A stretch of 64,000 nt of DNA from Candidatus Iainarchaeum sp. (GTDB lineage Archaea > B1Sed10-29 > WALL01), in the NCBI GenBank assembly GCA_023129115.1, contig JAGMCR010000004.1, forward strand, positions 1-64,000, written 5' to 3'. Positions 37,184 to 47,832 of the stretch are shown piece by piece. The translations under genes and the position numbers were made by a program. The notes beneath the pieces were generated by a model. The model saw only the letters and a program-made list of their open reading frames with translations. It was not told where the DNA came from and searched no databases. Each line of letters starts with the position of its first letter. Positions within the stretch are counted from its first letter, which is position 1.

Positions 37184-38335
37184 ATGAGGAAAAGAAAGCA
37201 GTATTCGTTTACTTCTGAATCAGTGACCGAGGGCCATCCCGACAAGATGGCTGACCAGATAAGCGACGCCATTCTCGACGACTTGATTTCTCAGGACCCT
37301 GAGAGCCACGTCGCGGTGGAAGCGCTCCTGACCAATGGAGTAGTTGTTGTAGCCGGGGAAGTCCGGACCAATGGCTACGTGGACGTGCCGAGCATCGTGC
37401 GGCGGGTCGTGAAAGAAATCGGCTACACCCGTGCAAAGTACGGGTTCGACTCCGAGACGTGCGGCGTCATGGCTGCAATCCAGCAGCAGAGCCCGGACAT
37501 TGCGCAGGGTGTTGACAAGGCCGAGCAGGGCGCTGGCGACCAAGGCCTCATGTTCGGCTACGCGACGGACGAGACGCCGGAGTACATGCCGCTCTCGACC
37601 GTGCTCGCGCACAAGCTGTGCATGCGCCTCGCGGAAGTGCGGAAGGACAAGACGATTGGCTGGCTGCGGCCCGACGGCAAGAGCGAGGTCACTGTCGAGT
37701 ACGCGGACGGCGAGGCAAAGCGGGTGGAGGCAGTCGTAATCGCTGCGCAGCACGAGCCGACTGTCGAGTACGACCAAATCAAGAAAGAGATTCTCGAGCA
37801 CGTCATCAAGCCGGTTTGCGGCGGGTTGCTCGACGACCAAACAAAAGTCCACGTCAACGAGACGGGCCGCTTTGTTTTTGGCGGGCCGCGAGCGGACACC
37901 GGCCTCACCGGAAGAAAAATCATTGTTGACACGTACGGCGGCCACGGCTCGCACGGCGGCGGCTGCTTCAGCGGCAAGGACCCGAGCAAGGTGGACCGCT
38001 CGGCGTCTTACATGGCGCGCTACATCGCGAAAAACGTTGTCGCCGCCGGGCTCGCAAAAGAGTGCGAGGTCCAGCTCGCGTACGCGATTGGCGTTGCCGA
38101 GCCGGTGAGCGTGTTCGTCGACACTTTCGGCACAGGAAAAGTCGATGACGAGCGGCTAGAGGAGGTCATCCGCAAGGTGTTCCCGCTGAAGCCGGAGGGA
38201 ATCATCAAGCACCTGAAGCTATTGCGCCCGATTTACCGCAAGACGGCGGCGTACGGTCACTTCGGCAGGGACGACCCAGACTTCACGTGGGAAAAGACGG
38301 ACATGGCCGGCGAGCTCAAGAAAGCACTCGAGTGA
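37184..38335 (+). CDS. metK: S-adenosylmethionine synthetase, bacterial-type
   Basis: [69 protein letters not shown]. Confidence 0.95.
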   Translation: MRKRKQYSFTSESVTEGHPDKMADQISDAILDDLISQDPESHVAVEALLTNGVVVVAGEVRTNGYVDVPSIVRRVVKEIGYTRAKYGFDSETCGVMAAIQQQSPDIAQGVDKAEQGAGDQGLMFGYATDETPEYMPLSTVLAHKLCMRLAEVRKDKTIGWLRPDGKSEVTVEYADGEAKRVEAVVIAAQHEPTVEYDQIKKEILEHVIKPVCGGLLDDQTKVHVNETGRFVFGGPRADTGLTGRKIIVDTYGGHGSHGGGCFSGKDPSKVDRSASYMARYIAKNVVAAGLAKECEVQLAYAIGVAEPVSVFVDTFGTGKVDDERLEEVIRKVFPLKPEGIIKHLKLLRPIYRKTAAYGHFGRDDPDFTWEKTDMAGELKKALE

Positions 38336-38450
38336 GGGACAACCACGCCCCCATTTTTCTTTTTTTCCCTGCCTAGCTTTGCCCATTCAACCAGAAAAAA
38401 TGTTTAAACATAGCTATTTATTTGACAAACGCTTTTAGGGTTAGCGCGAG

Positions 38451-39302
38451 GTGTTTTTAGTGGAGACTATCAAGGAGCTTTTCAAGAAAGACAAAATGAG
38501 GTTGGGGGGGATACTAGCATTTATTGCCCTGTTGGGCGTGGTATTACTATTAACCACTACAGGAACCACTCAAGTAACCCTTTCTAATATTCAAACCTTT
38601 ATTTTTCAACTAGGAAACTCAAAGCCTACAGAGATTACTGAAATAAACGCCTCTACAGTTGGCAATGTTAGTAAAGTAGAAAGAGAAGGCTTGGAGCGTG
38701 CTTATGGTTATGAGAGTCTCCTTGGTACGGAGAAGGTCACAGGGGAACTGTTTAAAAGTCAGCCCTCTTGCATTAGTCAAAGTCCACTAGTTGGTGATAA
38801 TTGGGATTTCGTCGAGGTAACCCTCCCATTCCGCCCCAAAATTACTACGTTTGCTATTGTGAAACCAGATGGAAAAGTATACAAACTACATGAAGGATTT
38901 AATCCTTTTTTAAAAAGCGAAAATGTTACCATCACAAATGAGGCTGAGGCATTAAAAATAGCAGAATTGTTTGCCGCCATGGCGGGTTCGGGACCTTTCC
39001 CGGATATAGTCTTATTATGTGACAAATCTGACATTCCTAGCGAGGATGGAACAGCTCCGGATGTAATCAATCCCCCAATGGTGGAAAGAGACGTGGATAC
39101 ATTTAGAGTAACATTGTATACTTGGACGTGGTGTGGTCACGTTGCGAAGTGGGAGATCCCGATTGTATCAAAAGGAGTGGCAAAGTATCCGGAGTTTGAA
39201 GTGATAGAGGGCCAGGTAGGAGATTACCACTTTGACTACAATCGGTGTGGTGGATACAAAGGCTGGTCTCTCAAGATGTATGCCGGGGAGATAAAAAACT
39301 GA
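38451..39302 (+). CDS. AT-rich gene for membrane-anchored extracytoplasmic protein
   Basis: N-terminal TM (RLGGILAFIALLGVVLLLTT), no family recognised. Confidence 0.65.
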   Translation: MFLVETIKELFKKDKMRLGGILAFIALLGVVLLLTTTGTTQVTLSNIQTFIFQLGNSKPTEITEINASTVGNVSKVEREGLERAYGYESLLGTEKVTGELFKSQPSCISQSPLVGDNWDFVEVTLPFRPKITTFAIVKPDGKVYKLHEGFNPFLKSENVTITNEAEALKIAELFAAMAGSGPFPDIVLLCDKSDIPSEDGTAPDVINPPMVERDVDTFRVTLYTWTWCGHVAKWEIPIVSKGVAKYPEFEVIEGQVGDYHFDYNRCGGYKGWSLKMYAGEIKN

Positions 39303-39303
39303 A

Positions 39304-41430
39304 ATGAAACTCAAAAAAATTGTCGCGCCTCTATTTCTTATATGCCTATTTATGGTTTTAGCTGAAGCACAATCCGTATCAGTTAATGACAACTTTGTTG
39401 ATATAAAAGTAACTGCAACGACAACTACTGTTGAAACAGCACAAATAAGCATTTCAGATTTCGATGCTAATACGGATGTAAACCTAACTGTGGTTCTTTT
39501 TGAGTATCCTCTAAGCGGTTCGAGTTCTACAGTAGCTCATATCTTACAAAGCGTGAATGTTACTACTGATGCTTTTGGTAGTGGTACTTATAATTTCACC
39601 CCCCTTACGACTGACCACACTGGCGTTGGGGATATAATTGCTGTTCAGTGGAGTAATTCCTCAATAAACTCCACTTATTACGAGTCAGGTGGGGACTACT
39701 TCGTTGTTGAAAAGATTCGAGAGGAAAAAACATCAGATAATCAGTATACTGTAAGGACGTATTATTTCAGCGCCAATTTTGATTGGAACCAATCATTCGC
39801 AGATTCTTTTGCAAACGATACGGCGGATGGTGGAGTGAATGCTTATGAAGTCCAAATTAAGCAGTGGAACTTCACTTCACCGGATCCAGATACTCTTCTA
39901 CATTACTTTATTGTAAGAAATGACGTGGAGGGTTCTGATAATTTTGACGACAGTGCAGATGTACCCAGTGGATGTTACCAAGTGGATAACGCTGGCTCAG
40001 CTTCAGGTAATGATTGTAGAGTATGTATTAGGCATGATTTAGAAAGTCATTTTGAGGCTGACGATATAGGTTATGCAAACCAAGGCGATTTGCTTACCGT
40101 TATAACGGCGCATGAGCATTTTCACAATCTTCAATATGCTTTGATGGAATCTACTAAGTGGGGTAGTTGGGATACTGTAGCTGAAGGAACGGCAAGGTTC
40201 CAAGAAAGCGTCCTCTCGCCAACTATAAGCTCGTACAATACAACAGTAACAAAGTCACTTGTGATTTTAGAACATAATAATTATGTGGCGGACACAAGCC
40301 GTGAGTTGTCTTCTTTTTCTTATGAGTATGCGTTGTACTGGGGTTATTTGTTTGATACAAATAATGGGATTAACACAATCAGGGAAATCATAAATGAAAC
40401 AAGTGAGGTTGGTGCTTCAGAGAATGAATATTTAGCTGTAGCCATAACCAACATCCTGAATGCTGAAGGTGGTGGCCATTCAAGCTATGATGATAGTTTA
40501 CGAGATTTCTCTGAAAAAGTATTCGAAAAGGACTTTTCTTGGGGAACCTACAACGGCTCGGATGAAGTGAACTGGGGCTCGTATCTCAATGATGTGAGTA
40601 GAAAGCAACCCGCTTACTCAAACGGTCGAGCGACTGTTTCGGGGACAGTTGATGCGTGGGCTATCGAATATATCAATATAAGCAACTCTGATTTCAATAA
40701 TACTGAAGTAATCTTTGAGGGCTATCTCTCTTCAGATTTTACAGTCAAAGCTTTGCTCAGAACGGGAAGTTCTTACACTAGCGAAATATTAAGTTTAGAT
40801 TCTAACCACGATGGTCACCTGATTATTAGTGACTCCAATAGCTATGATGAAATTGTTTTAGTAATAATACGATTCAATATAACCGGTAGTGGCGCTTACA
40901 TCGTTAAGGTGAACGACCTCAGTAAAATGGAGCTTTCATCTGGCTGGAATCTTGTCTCTTTCCCTGTTCTCCCAGCAACCAAAACGGTGTCAAACGTCTT
41001 GTCTTCAATCAGCGGCAGTTACGAAAAGATACAGACTTACAACACGGACACGGGTGACTGGGATACTCATGACGAGAATGTTCCCAGTGGGTACACGCAA
41101 ACTCTCACTACAATAAGCGGCGGCAAAGCGTACCGGATTTACATGAACCAAAGCGATGTGCTTGAGTACACTGGCTCTGCTGTGGCGCCAGTCAACATCT
41201 CGCTGTACACTGGGTGGAACTATTTGCCGTGGGTTGGCGGCACAGAGGCCGTTACGAGTGCCTTGTCTTCAATCAGCGGGAGTTACGACAAGGTACAGAC
41301 CAAGATTGACGGCGAGTGGGAGACTTATGATGTTAACGCGATTGGCTTCGACCAGACGCTTGACTACATGAAGCCAGGGCGGGGATACCACATACTCATG
41401 AATTCAAATGATACGTTAGAGGTGAATTGA
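39304..41430 (+). CDS. Secreted HExxH metallopeptidase with two C-terminal WNLVSFP-type repeats
   Basis: TAHEHFHNLQYALM...TVAEGTARF zinc-site-like; SGWNLVSFP...ISGSYEKIQTY and TGWNYLPWV...ISGSYDKVQTK. Confidence 0.75.
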   Translation: MKLKKIVAPLFLICLFMVLAEAQSVSVNDNFVDIKVTATTTTVETAQISISDFDANTDVNLTVVLFEYPLSGSSSTVAHILQSVNVTTDAFGSGTYNFTPLTTDHTGVGDIIAVQWSNSSINSTYYESGGDYFVVEKIREEKTSDNQYTVRTYYFSANFDWNQSFADSFANDTADGGVNAYEVQIKQWNFTSPDPDTLLHYFIVRNDVEGSDNFDDSADVPSGCYQVDNAGSASGNDCRVCIRHDLESHFEADDIGYANQGDLLTVITAHEHFHNLQYALMESTKWGSWDTVAEGTARFQESVLSPTISSYNTTVTKSLVILEHNNYVADTSRELSSFSYEYALYWGYLFDTNNGINTIREIINETSEVGASENEYLAVAITNILNAEGGGHSSYDDSLRDFSEKVFEKDFSWGTYNGSDEVNWGSYLNDVSRKQPAYSNGRATVSGTVDAWAIEYINISNSDFNNTEVIFEGYLSSDFTVKALLRTGSSYTSEILSLDSNHDGHLIISDSNSYDEIVLVIIRFNITGSGAYIVKVNDLSKMELSSGWNLVSFPVLPATKTVSNVLSSISGSYEKIQTYNTDTGDWDTHDENVPSGYTQTLTTISGGKAYRIYMNQSDVLEYTGSAVAPVNISLYTGWNYLPWVGGTEAVTSALSSISGSYDKVQTKIDGEWETYDVNAIGFDQTLDYMKPGRGYHILMNSNDTLEVN

Positions 41431-42782
41431 AAATGAAGGGAAATGTTGCTATTGTGTTAATTGCTTTGGTGGTTGTTGTGGCTTTGGCTTATGCGAGTGT
41501 CACGACACCAAACTATGGGCCGCCTGGGGCATACACGGTCAGGGATTGGGTTCCCAGCGACTCTGGGAACACTACGTGCAGGGACGTGTGCGTCAGCTAC
41601 TTCACCATCAAGAACCCAACAGTCAATGATATTTCTTTCACTTCAAACACAGTCAAGATGTCGTTCGACAAGCTCCCCAAGAAGTGGGAGCTTTACAAGA
41701 AAGTCATGCACATCCATCCAGGCAACGGCACAGAGTATTGGGAGTGGGAAGACTTCACTCCAACGGGCCAATTCAAGGCAGGGGAAAGCATTGAGTTAAT
41801 GCTCGTTGGATACAAAAAGCCGGGAGAGTCAATTAAGTGGGGAGTTAACGTGTCAGGGTTCTACCTTGACCCGTGGTGGAATGAAGCAAACGCCACGCAC
41901 GGCTGGAACTTGAACAGCACTTGGAACGACGCGGTGGGCACGAACCACTTGGCAAGCAACGGCAACCCCCAGTGGGTTGCGGGCATCTTCGGAAATCAGG
42001 TCGAGCTCGATGGGACAGGGGATTTTGGCGTGAATTTTTCGGTGACTGGGATGCCCACGGGCAGCAGCACGGTTTGTTATTGGTATAAAGCGTATTCCTT
42101 CACTGACCGGGGCGCTGTCACGTTCGACAACACTGTAATTTGGGACCAAGGCAATACAAAAGTCGGGCGATGGATTGGGAGTGACGCGGAAACAGCCATG
42201 TTCCATTCACGGGTCTGCGACGCAAACAATAACAATGTTTTTGTTAGCCACACGATTGCGTTAAACACGCAATACTTTGATTGTTCAGTGTGGAATGATA
42301 CGGACAAAACTCTTTATGTCTATGTAAATGCCACGTTTAATGTGAGTAGCACAAATGCACTTGTTGGCGCGATTGACTCCAACGACGACTTTGCCATTGG
42401 CGCGAGGGACGCTGGCAACCGAGGGTGGAACGGCACGATTGATGAAGTCGTCGTATTCAACAAAGCACTAACGCCACTTGAAATAAACTCTCTATTCAAC
42501 AACAACGACATCTCAGGCACATCAGACCTATACTCACAAAACTACGCCCTGCCCCCAGTACAACCCCACTTATTCTTTGGAGAAGCAAGCAGCGGCACCG
42601 TGACTGCCCAAATAGAAGGAGTGACAAAAGCAACTACCACGGTATCAGGCGGAAAATTCTTTTTTGATGTCCCCGGAAACTGGACAGACTACAACAAAAC
42701 TGTATTAGTGAGTGTGGGCGGCGAGCAAGCCCAAGACCAATACCAACCCGGCGAAACCACCTTCGTCAACTTCACTGGGTAA
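41427..42782 (+). CDS. Secreted protein with LamG/concanavalin-like domain
   Basis: Signal-like N-terminus; FGNQVELDGTGDFGVNFSVTG...GTIDEVVVFNKALTPLEINSLF. Confidence 0.75.
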   Translation: MKMKGNVAIVLIALVVVVALAYASVTTPNYGPPGAYTVRDWVPSDSGNTTCRDVCVSYFTIKNPTVNDISFTSNTVKMSFDKLPKKWELYKKVMHIHPGNGTEYWEWEDFTPTGQFKAGESIELMLVGYKKPGESIKWGVNVSGFYLDPWWNEANATHGWNLNSTWNDAVGTNHLASNGNPQWVAGIFGNQVELDGTGDFGVNFSVTGMPTGSSTVCYWYKAYSFTDRGAVTFDNTVIWDQGNTKVGRWIGSDAETAMFHSRVCDANNNNVFVSHTIALNTQYFDCSVWNDTDKTLYVYVNATFNVSSTNALVGAIDSNDDFAIGARDAGNRGWNGTIDEVVVFNKALTPLEINSLFNNNDISGTSDLYSQNYALPPVQPHLFFGEASSGTVTAQIEGVTKATTTVSGGKFFFDVPGNWTDYNKTVLVSVGGEQAQDQYQPGETTFVNFTG

Positions 42783-42827
42783 AAGCTTATATTCCCCCGC
42801 CTTCTAATTCCCCGTGAGGTGTGATTT

Positions 42828-43505
42828 ATGAAGAAATCTCTTTTCATATTGCTAATGCTTGTTGCCACTTCTTTCGCGGCGTGTTCCGTGCTCCAGCCCG
42901 ACCAGCGGACTCTGGGGCATTGCCAGGAAGAACTTAACAAAGGCGAGATAATTAATGCCGGGTGCTGCTATTACTTCGTCGAGGAATGGGGCGACTGTGC
43001 CCTCTACCTCTTGAAAGGCGCGCGCGCGGCCGAGCTCGAGTGGGACCTTAACAAGGGCTCGTTCGACGCCGGCAGCACAGCCAAGCAGTACTACAACCCC
43101 GAGTACTACCCAAGCTCCGGCCTGGGCTCGGAGACCGGCGTGTGCCTCAACGGCTACGGCGACTCCGCACTGACGCAAGACGTGGCCCAGTACTACAACT
43201 GGATAAAGTTCTATGGCTACGGCGGCGAAGACGACCCGCCGTTCGACATGGGCGCCAAGATTGACGCGCTCGAGAACAAGCTGCACCCGCCTGCCAAGGA
43301 AGTCGAGGCGACTCCGACGGCAACGCCAAAGCCAACTGCGGCTCCTGCGGCGGCAACAGCCACTCCTGAGCCAACTGGCGAAGGGGACAACACGGGCGTC
43401 ATGCTAGTCGTTGCAGTGGTAATCCTCGGCGCAGTCGGGTACTTTATTTACACAAAGAAAAAGCCTGGCAAAAAGAAAGAGCACTCAAAGGGCTCGGAAG
43501 AATAA
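42828..43505 (+). CDS. Secreted Cys-containing protein with TATP linker and C-terminal TM
   Basis: Lipobox-like LVATSFAAC N-terminus, TPTATPKPTAAPAAATATPEPT linker, VMLVVAVVILGAVGYFIY TM. Confidence 0.7.
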   Translation: MKKSLFILLMLVATSFAACSVLQPDQRTLGHCQEELNKGEIINAGCCYYFVEEWGDCALYLLKGARAAELEWDLNKGSFDAGSTAKQYYNPEYYPSSGLGSETGVCLNGYGDSALTQDVAQYYNWIKFYGYGGEDDPPFDMGAKIDALENKLHPPAKEVEATPTATPKPTAAPAAATATPEPTGEGDNTGVMLVVAVVILGAVGYFIYTKKKPGKKKEHSKGSEE

Positions 43506-43548
43506 AACAAAAAAAAAGAAGGGAGGGAGGAATCTCCCTTTCCTTTTC

Positions 43549-44616
43549 CTAAAACACGTTGTAGAGCTGTAGCTCCGTCTCTGCCGGCTTTGCCTCGCCC
43601 GCAACGTGCGCCGCCTGCCCCTTGATGTGGGCGGACATGACACCAGTAAAGATGCTGATGACTTCCACCCGTCCCTCGTACTCGGGCACGATTCTCGCTC
43701 CCCAGATTACGCTTGCATTCGAGTCCACTGCCTCTGTGAGGCCGTGCCCAATTTCGTTGACCTCTCCCAAGGTCAAGTCAGGCCCACCGGTAATGTGAAT
43801 CAATACTCCGCTCGCGCCGGTGTAGTCAATGTCGAGCAAGGCGTTCTTCAAAGTGTTGTTGATTGCCTCGCTGACCCTGTTGTTGCCGCCCTTTGCCTCG
43901 CCCACCGAAATCACGGACACTCCGCCCGCGGCCATGATTGACCGCACGTCGGCGTAGTCCAGGTTAATCAGTGACGGGACAGTAATGGTCTCCGTGATTC
44001 CCTTGACCGCGCGCGCGATGACTTCGTCGGCCACGGCGAACGCCTGCTCAATCGGCAGGTTCGGCACCAATTCCACCAAGCGGTTGTTGTCAATGATTAT
44101 CACGGTGTCCGTAACTTCCTGCAGCTTCTTGATGCCCTCGTCGGCCTTTGTCATCCTCGCCCGCTCCATCTTGAACGGGTAAGTGACGATTGAGACCACG
44201 ATGGCGCCCTGCTGCTTGGCGATGTCGGCCACGACCGGGGCAGCCCCTGTGCCGGTGCCCCCGCCCATTCCAGCGGTCAGGAACACGAGGTCTGCGTTGG
44301 ACAGGACGTCCTCGAGCTCTGGCCTGCTGGATTCAGCGGCTTTTTCGCCGATTTCGGGGTATCCCCCCGCGCCAAGGCCGCGCGTCACGGTCTTGCCTAT
44401 CAGCAGCTTCTTTATCGCGCCGTTCACCAAGTTTAGGTGCAGCCGGTCAGTGTTCAGTGCCACTAATTCTGCGCCTGATACGCCCATTTTGGCGATGCGG
44501 TTCACGGAATTGCTTCCTCCGCCGCCACAGCCAATGACCACGATTTTTGGCCCGTCAGCAGAGCGTTCGCTGACTTCGTTTGAGTAAGATGTCGCGTTTT
44601 CTACTATACCCATCAT
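43549..44616 (-). CDS. ftsZ: Cell division GTPase FtsZ
   Basis: GGGGSNSVNRI, TAGMGGGTGTGAAPVVA tubulin signature. Confidence 0.97.
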   Translation of the reverse strand: MMGIVENATSYSNEVSERSADGPKIVVIGCGGGGSNSVNRIAKMGVSGAELVALNTDRLHLNLVNGAIKKLLIGKTVTRGLGAGGYPEIGEKAAESSRPELEDVLSNADLVFLTAGMGGGTGTGAAPVVADIAKQQGAIVVSIVTYPFKMERARMTKADEGIKKLQEVTDTVIIIDNNRLVELVPNLPIEQAFAVADEVIARAVKGITETITVPSLINLDYADVRSIMAAGGVSVISVGEAKGGNNRVSEAINNTLKNALLDIDYTGASGVLIHITGGPDLTLGEVNEIGHGLTEAVDSNASVIWGARIVPEYEGRVEVISIFTGVMSAHIKGQAAHVAGEAKPAETELQLYNVF

Positions 44617-44913
44617 CGAGATTCCTCCAAGAGCTTTGTCCCCCCAAGCGGGACTCGTTTAAAAACACGCCCTTTATATTTATACCCCCGGAATACAAAA
44701 CAAAGTTCGGAAACCAAACTCCCAACAGTTGTTTTACAACCTTTTCCTAATTTGCAGCCCGTTACAAAACCTTTTGCAAACACGTGAAGTTCACAAACCG
44801 AAATTTTGCGCGTGAAACAGCGCGTTTCGCAACTCTTTTCCGCAGCGCGTTTTTAAAAAACCTTTAAATACCGCCCCGCCAAAAATACCGTCTATCCCTT
44901 TGGAGACTAGTGT

Positions 44914-47310
44914 ATGCCCAAGTACAACCCCCTGGAAGTCGAGAAGAAGTGGCAGGACAAGTGGCTAGCCGACGGCACCTACAAGTTTGACATCGACGCC
45001 CCCGGCGAAGTATACGCCATCGACAACCCCCCATCGTTCACCAGCGGCACGCTCCACATGGGCCACGTCCTCAACCATGCCTGGATAGACTTCATGGCCC
45101 GCTACAAGCGAATGCGCGGCTACAACGTCCTGTTCCCATTGGGCTACGACTGCCACGGGCTGCCGACGGAGCTGAAGGTCGCCAAGGAATTCGGCATCTC
45201 CCCCGGCGACCGCAAAAAATTCCGCGAGGCCTGCGAGGACTGGACCACCAAAGCCATCACTCAAATGAACGAGCAGTACAAGCGCATCGGCTACTCGTGC
45301 GACTGGGACGAGTACTACGAAACAAGAATGCCCAAGTACAAGGCCCTCGTACAAAAATCACTCCTCGACTTCCACAAGATGGGCCGCGTCTACCGCGAAA
45401 AGCACCCCGTGCTCTGGTGCACCAAGTGCAGGACCGCGCTCGCAAAAGCAGAAGTCGGCCACGTCGAAGAGCAAGGAAAATTGTGGCACCTCAAGTTCCC
45501 CCTCGCCGACGGAAGCGGCGACGTAACCTTCGGCACGACACGCCCCGAACTATCCGTCGCGTGCAACAGCTTCTTTGTCCACGAAGACGACGAGCGATAC
45601 AAAAGCCTCGTCGGCAAAAAAGTCAAGCTCCCCTACGTCGACCGCGAAGTAGAAGTCCTCTCCGACCGAAACGTCGACCGCGAGTTCGGCACCGGCGTGC
45701 TCTACGTGTGCACGTTCGGCGACGAAATGGACATCAAGCGCACCAAAGAGCACAAGCTAACTGTCTACGAAGCAATTGACGACACCGGCCGCATGACCGA
45801 AGTCGCCGGCAAATACGCTGGGATGAAGGTCCGCGAGGCGCAAGCCGCAATCGTGGAAGACTTCAAGAAAGACGGCTACCTCGTGAAGATAGAGGAATTG
45901 CCACACAGCATGCTCTGCCACACAGAGCGCACCTCGTGCAAGAACCCGATTGAGTTCCTCCCAAAGCACCAGTTCTTCATCAAAGTCACTGACAAGCTCC
46001 GCGACATAGTCGAGGCCGCGGAATCAATGCAGTGGTTCCCCGGCTACATGGAGGGCCGCCTGGTCGACTGGACCAAAAGCCTGGACTGGGACTGGATAAT
46101 CTCGCGGCAGCGCGTGTACGGCACGCCAATCCCATTCTGGCACTGCGAAAAGTGCGACAAGCTATATGCCCCCAACGAGAAAGACCTGCCAATCGACACC
46201 GCGGTGGACTCCCCACCGCAGGAAAAGTGCGAGTGCGGCGGCGCGCTCAAGGGCACGAGCGACGTGTGCGACTGCTGGGTCGACTCGTCTGTTACACCCC
46301 TCGCCGTCTCCAAGTGGCTGTGGGACCCCAAGTACTTCGAAAAGGCGTATCCCAACTACCTCCGCCCCCAGGGATACGAAATCATCCGCACGTGGGCGTT
46401 TTACACAATGTTCCGCTGCCTCTTGCTTACCGGCCAAAAGCCGTTCAAGCACGTCGTCGTCAACGGAATGGTCGCAGGGCCAGACGGAAGAAAAATGGCA
46501 AAGTCGTACGGAAACGTCGTCGCGCCCGAGCCCGTGCTGGACAACCAAGGCGCCGACGCAATCCGCCAGTGGGCACTCATGGCGTCCCTGGGCGAGGACT
46601 ACCCATTCTCGGACAAGGAAATCATTCACGGCCTCAAGTTCCAGAAGAAGTTCTGGAACGCGAGCTACTTCGCGAGCCAGTTTTTGGAAGGAGAGCCGAA
46701 AAAGCCATCTACTCTTCGCCCCTCGGACAAGTGGATTCTCCACAAGCTCAACACTTTAATCAAAGAGTCAACCGAAGCTCTCGACAACTACGAGTTCTAC
46801 AAGGCACTCGGCTCCATACGCAGCTTCTTCTGGCACGACTTCTGCGACTACTACCTTGAAATCGCGAAGGACCGGCTGTACAATGCCACGGGAGACGACA
46901 AGCTTGCAGCGCAGTACGCTGTGTACAAGGTGCTGATGAACAGCACGCTCATGCTCGCGCCGTTCGTCCCGCACATAACAGAAGAAGTACACGAGCTATA
47001 CCTGAAGAAGTTCACGAACGGCGGCTCGGTGCACTTGATGGCGTGGCCCGAGGCAGACGAGTCACTAATCGACCTGTCCCTCGACGCGGTCGGCGAGGGC
47101 CTCACCGAAATCATTTCGGCGGTGCGGAAGTTCAAGACCGAGAACCAGCTCGCCCTTAACTCCGAGCTCTCGAAGGTAACTGTTTATAAGCCTGAACTGT
47201 CTATTCTGGCTGACGATGTCCGCGAAGCGGTAAAGGCAAGAGAAGTCGCGTTCGCCGAGGGCACGGGCCCGATTGAGGCGCGGGGCTTCACGCTTGAGGT
47301 AGCCAAATGA
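44914..47310 (+). CDS. valS: Valyl-tRNA synthetase
   Basis: NPPSFTSGTLHMGHVLNH; DGRKMAKSYGNVV; editing-domain Cys-rich segment. Confidence 0.93.
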   Translation: MPKYNPLEVEKKWQDKWLADGTYKFDIDAPGEVYAIDNPPSFTSGTLHMGHVLNHAWIDFMARYKRMRGYNVLFPLGYDCHGLPTELKVAKEFGISPGDRKKFREACEDWTTKAITQMNEQYKRIGYSCDWDEYYETRMPKYKALVQKSLLDFHKMGRVYREKHPVLWCTKCRTALAKAEVGHVEEQGKLWHLKFPLADGSGDVTFGTTRPELSVACNSFFVHEDDERYKSLVGKKVKLPYVDREVEVLSDRNVDREFGTGVLYVCTFGDEMDIKRTKEHKLTVYEAIDDTGRMTEVAGKYAGMKVREAQAAIVEDFKKDGYLVKIEELPHSMLCHTERTSCKNPIEFLPKHQFFIKVTDKLRDIVEAAESMQWFPGYMEGRLVDWTKSLDWDWIISRQRVYGTPIPFWHCEKCDKLYAPNEKDLPIDTAVDSPPQEKCECGGALKGTSDVCDCWVDSSVTPLAVSKWLWDPKYFEKAYPNYLRPQGYEIIRTWAFYTMFRCLLLTGQKPFKHVVVNGMVAGPDGRKMAKSYGNVVAPEPVLDNQGADAIRQWALMASLGEDYPFSDKEIIHGLKFQKKFWNASYFASQFLEGEPKKPSTLRPSDKWILHKLNTLIKESTEALDNYEFYKALGSIRSFFWHDFCDYYLEIAKDRLYNATGDDKLAAQYAVYKVLMNSTLMLAPFVPHITEEVHELYLKKFTNGGSVHLMAWPEADESLIDLSLDAVGEGLTEIISAVRKFKTENQLALNSELSKVTVYKPELSILADDVREAVKAREVAFAEGTGPIEARGFTLEVAK

Positions 47311-47447
47311 AGTCAATAGAGCACGACGCCCTTATGGAAGAAATGGAGAAAAAGAAGCGGCAGGCAATCATCATGATTGCCGCTATTGCAGTCGCTTTCA
47401 CGCTGTACTACCTGTTTGTACGGCCCATCCTTAAGGCCTACATATAA
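47307..47447 (+). CDS. 46-aa single-TM protein
   Basis: MKSIEHDALMEEMEKKKRQAIIMIAAIAVAFTLYYLFVRPILKAYI; ATGA overlap with valS. Confidence 0.6.
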   Translation: MKSIEHDALMEEMEKKKRQAIIMIAAIAVAFTLYYLFVRPILKAYI

Positions 47448-47472
47448 ATACTCTCCCTGCCTCTCCTGCGTT

Positions 47473-47832
47473 ATGGCCATGGGCTTGGTGCAGATGGCAG
47501 TGGCCGTGGGGATAAGGCTCCCCGCGCTCTACATAGCAATTTCCCGCCAGGGCTACCCCAACCTCAGCACTGGCTTGATTATCATGCTCGCTGTCTTTTC
47601 CGCGCTGCTCGGCTTCTTCATGCCCGCCGGCGGAATCCTCGACATCGGGGGCGCGCTTTTCCGCATCGTGCTCTTCGCCGTCATAATAATGATTCTCTTC
47701 CGCGCCGAGTTCATGGAGGCGCTGGGCGTAGTAATCGTCGCCGCCATAATCGAGTCACTCATCATCCTCGCCCTCTCGATTTCGCCGGTGAGCTGGCTCG
47801 TCGCGGGAATGAGCCCGCTGACTATTCCTTAG
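47473..47832 (+). CDS. Multi-TM membrane protein
   Basis: Four hydrophobic segments. Confidence 0.65.
   Translation: MAMGLVQMAVAVGIRLPALYIAISRQGYPNLSTGLIIMLAVFSALLGFFMPAGGILDIGGALFRIVLFAVIIMILFRAEFMEALGVVIVAAIIESLIILALSISPVSWLVAGMSPLTIP

Noticed and set aside
44640-44913. Possible fourth copy of the structured repeat (aaccttttcct... cgttac) upstream of valS
   Set aside because: Only fragments match; the GGTGGAAAAG arm and upper stem are missing.
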